Positions 63,846-64,000 of a stretch of 64,000 nt of DNA are shown one piece after another. This DNA comes from Manduca sexta (Eukaryota; Arthropoda; Insecta; Lepidoptera; Sphingidae). The DNA lies in assembly GCF_014839805.1 (NCBI RefSeq), contig NC_051119.1, positions 2,659,245 to 2,723,244 of the forward strand, given 5' to 3'. The notes beneath the pieces are model-generated. The model was given only the letters and a program-made list of their open reading frames with translations. It did no database searches and had not been told where the DNA came from. The position numbers and the translations under genes are program-made. Position 1 is the first letter of the stretch. Every line of letters begins with the position of its first letter.

Positions 63846-64000
63846 TGACATATTTTATACTATAAGTATATCTGTATTTATGTAGAATGTATGTTTTATA
63901 TATGTATTGTCTTACTCATGTTTTTATACTTACACCCACACTGTCTCATCTATGCAAAGGTTGACTGTTAGAAAATGCCTCAGGCATTAAGTCAACCTAT
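63846..64000. other. Unassigned AT-rich window end
   Basis: Ends in 'gttagaaaatgcctcaggca' and 'ttaagtcaacctat'. A related phrase ('gagaatgcctctggcattaa') occurs at 35872-35891, a small further repeat. Confidence 0.3.

Overview
The window looks like ordinary euchromatic intergenic DNA from a moth or butterfly (Lepidoptera, Ditrysia). This rests on the repeats. It carries dozens of copies of interspersed families that I recognise from lepidopteran genomes: tRNA-headed SINEs ending in (ATT)n, elements ending in a 'cttaccatcagg' tail, Helitrons ending in CTAG, and RTE-clade LINE 3' ends. The background is AT-rich and no prokaryotic gene organisation is present. No intact multi-exon protein gene can be supported. 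Almost every ORF in the window is short and falls in repeats or in random AT-rich sequence.

Family names used below are local labels. SINE-A: tRNA head, 3' end near (ATT)n, about 320 bp. REP-B: about 300 bp, ending in a 'cttaccatcaggcg' tail. REP-C: about 245 bp, ending in 'cttaccatcaggtgcag' plus A-run. SINE-D: tRNA head, about 240 bp. SINE-G: tRNA-like head, about 380 bp. HEL-1 to HEL-5: Helitron-type elements (A|TC...CTAG|T). HP-M: hairpin element with about 97-bp inverted arms. MITE-N, MITE-O1, MITE-O2: inverted-repeat elements. For SINE and REP copies '+' means head to tail along the given strand.

Layout. 1-7.4 kb: SINE-D, REP-C, RTE, REP-B and SINE-A copies, then two Helitron 5' ends. 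7.4-10.4 kb: the least repetitive and most gene-like stretch. It has a 38-nt T run, a two-exon THAP-domain gene on the minus strand whose frame is broken only by a TGA at the invariant Trp position, a divergent plus-strand patch resembling an IS1595/Merlin-type transposase zinc ribbon, and two perfect palindromes. 12.2-13.6 kb: REP-C, an orphan heat-shock-type promoter (HSE clusters plus TATA box), REP-B and a Helitron. 13.6-27 kb: scattered SINE/REP/Helitron copies, a 268-bp MITE with 63-bp arms and long AT-rich gaps. 27-36 kb: a dense SINE/Helitron cluster with a 1-kb Helitron holding five 123-bp tandem units. 36-39 kb: a very AT-rich desert ending in a CpG-richer promoter-like island near 39 kb. 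39-54 kb: mixed repeats, including a MITE with perfect 60-bp arms bounded by TTAA. 54-64 kb: more SINE/REP copies, the most complete HP-M element, and at the right edge the decayed C-terminus of an RTE reverse-transcriptase ORF.

There is no operon or pathway here. The functional story is one of mobile elements (many nested), plus two host-type remnants: the THAP gene and the heat-shock promoter. Boundaries of diverged copies are good to about 5-20 bases. Class assignments come from motif recognition, not from database searches.
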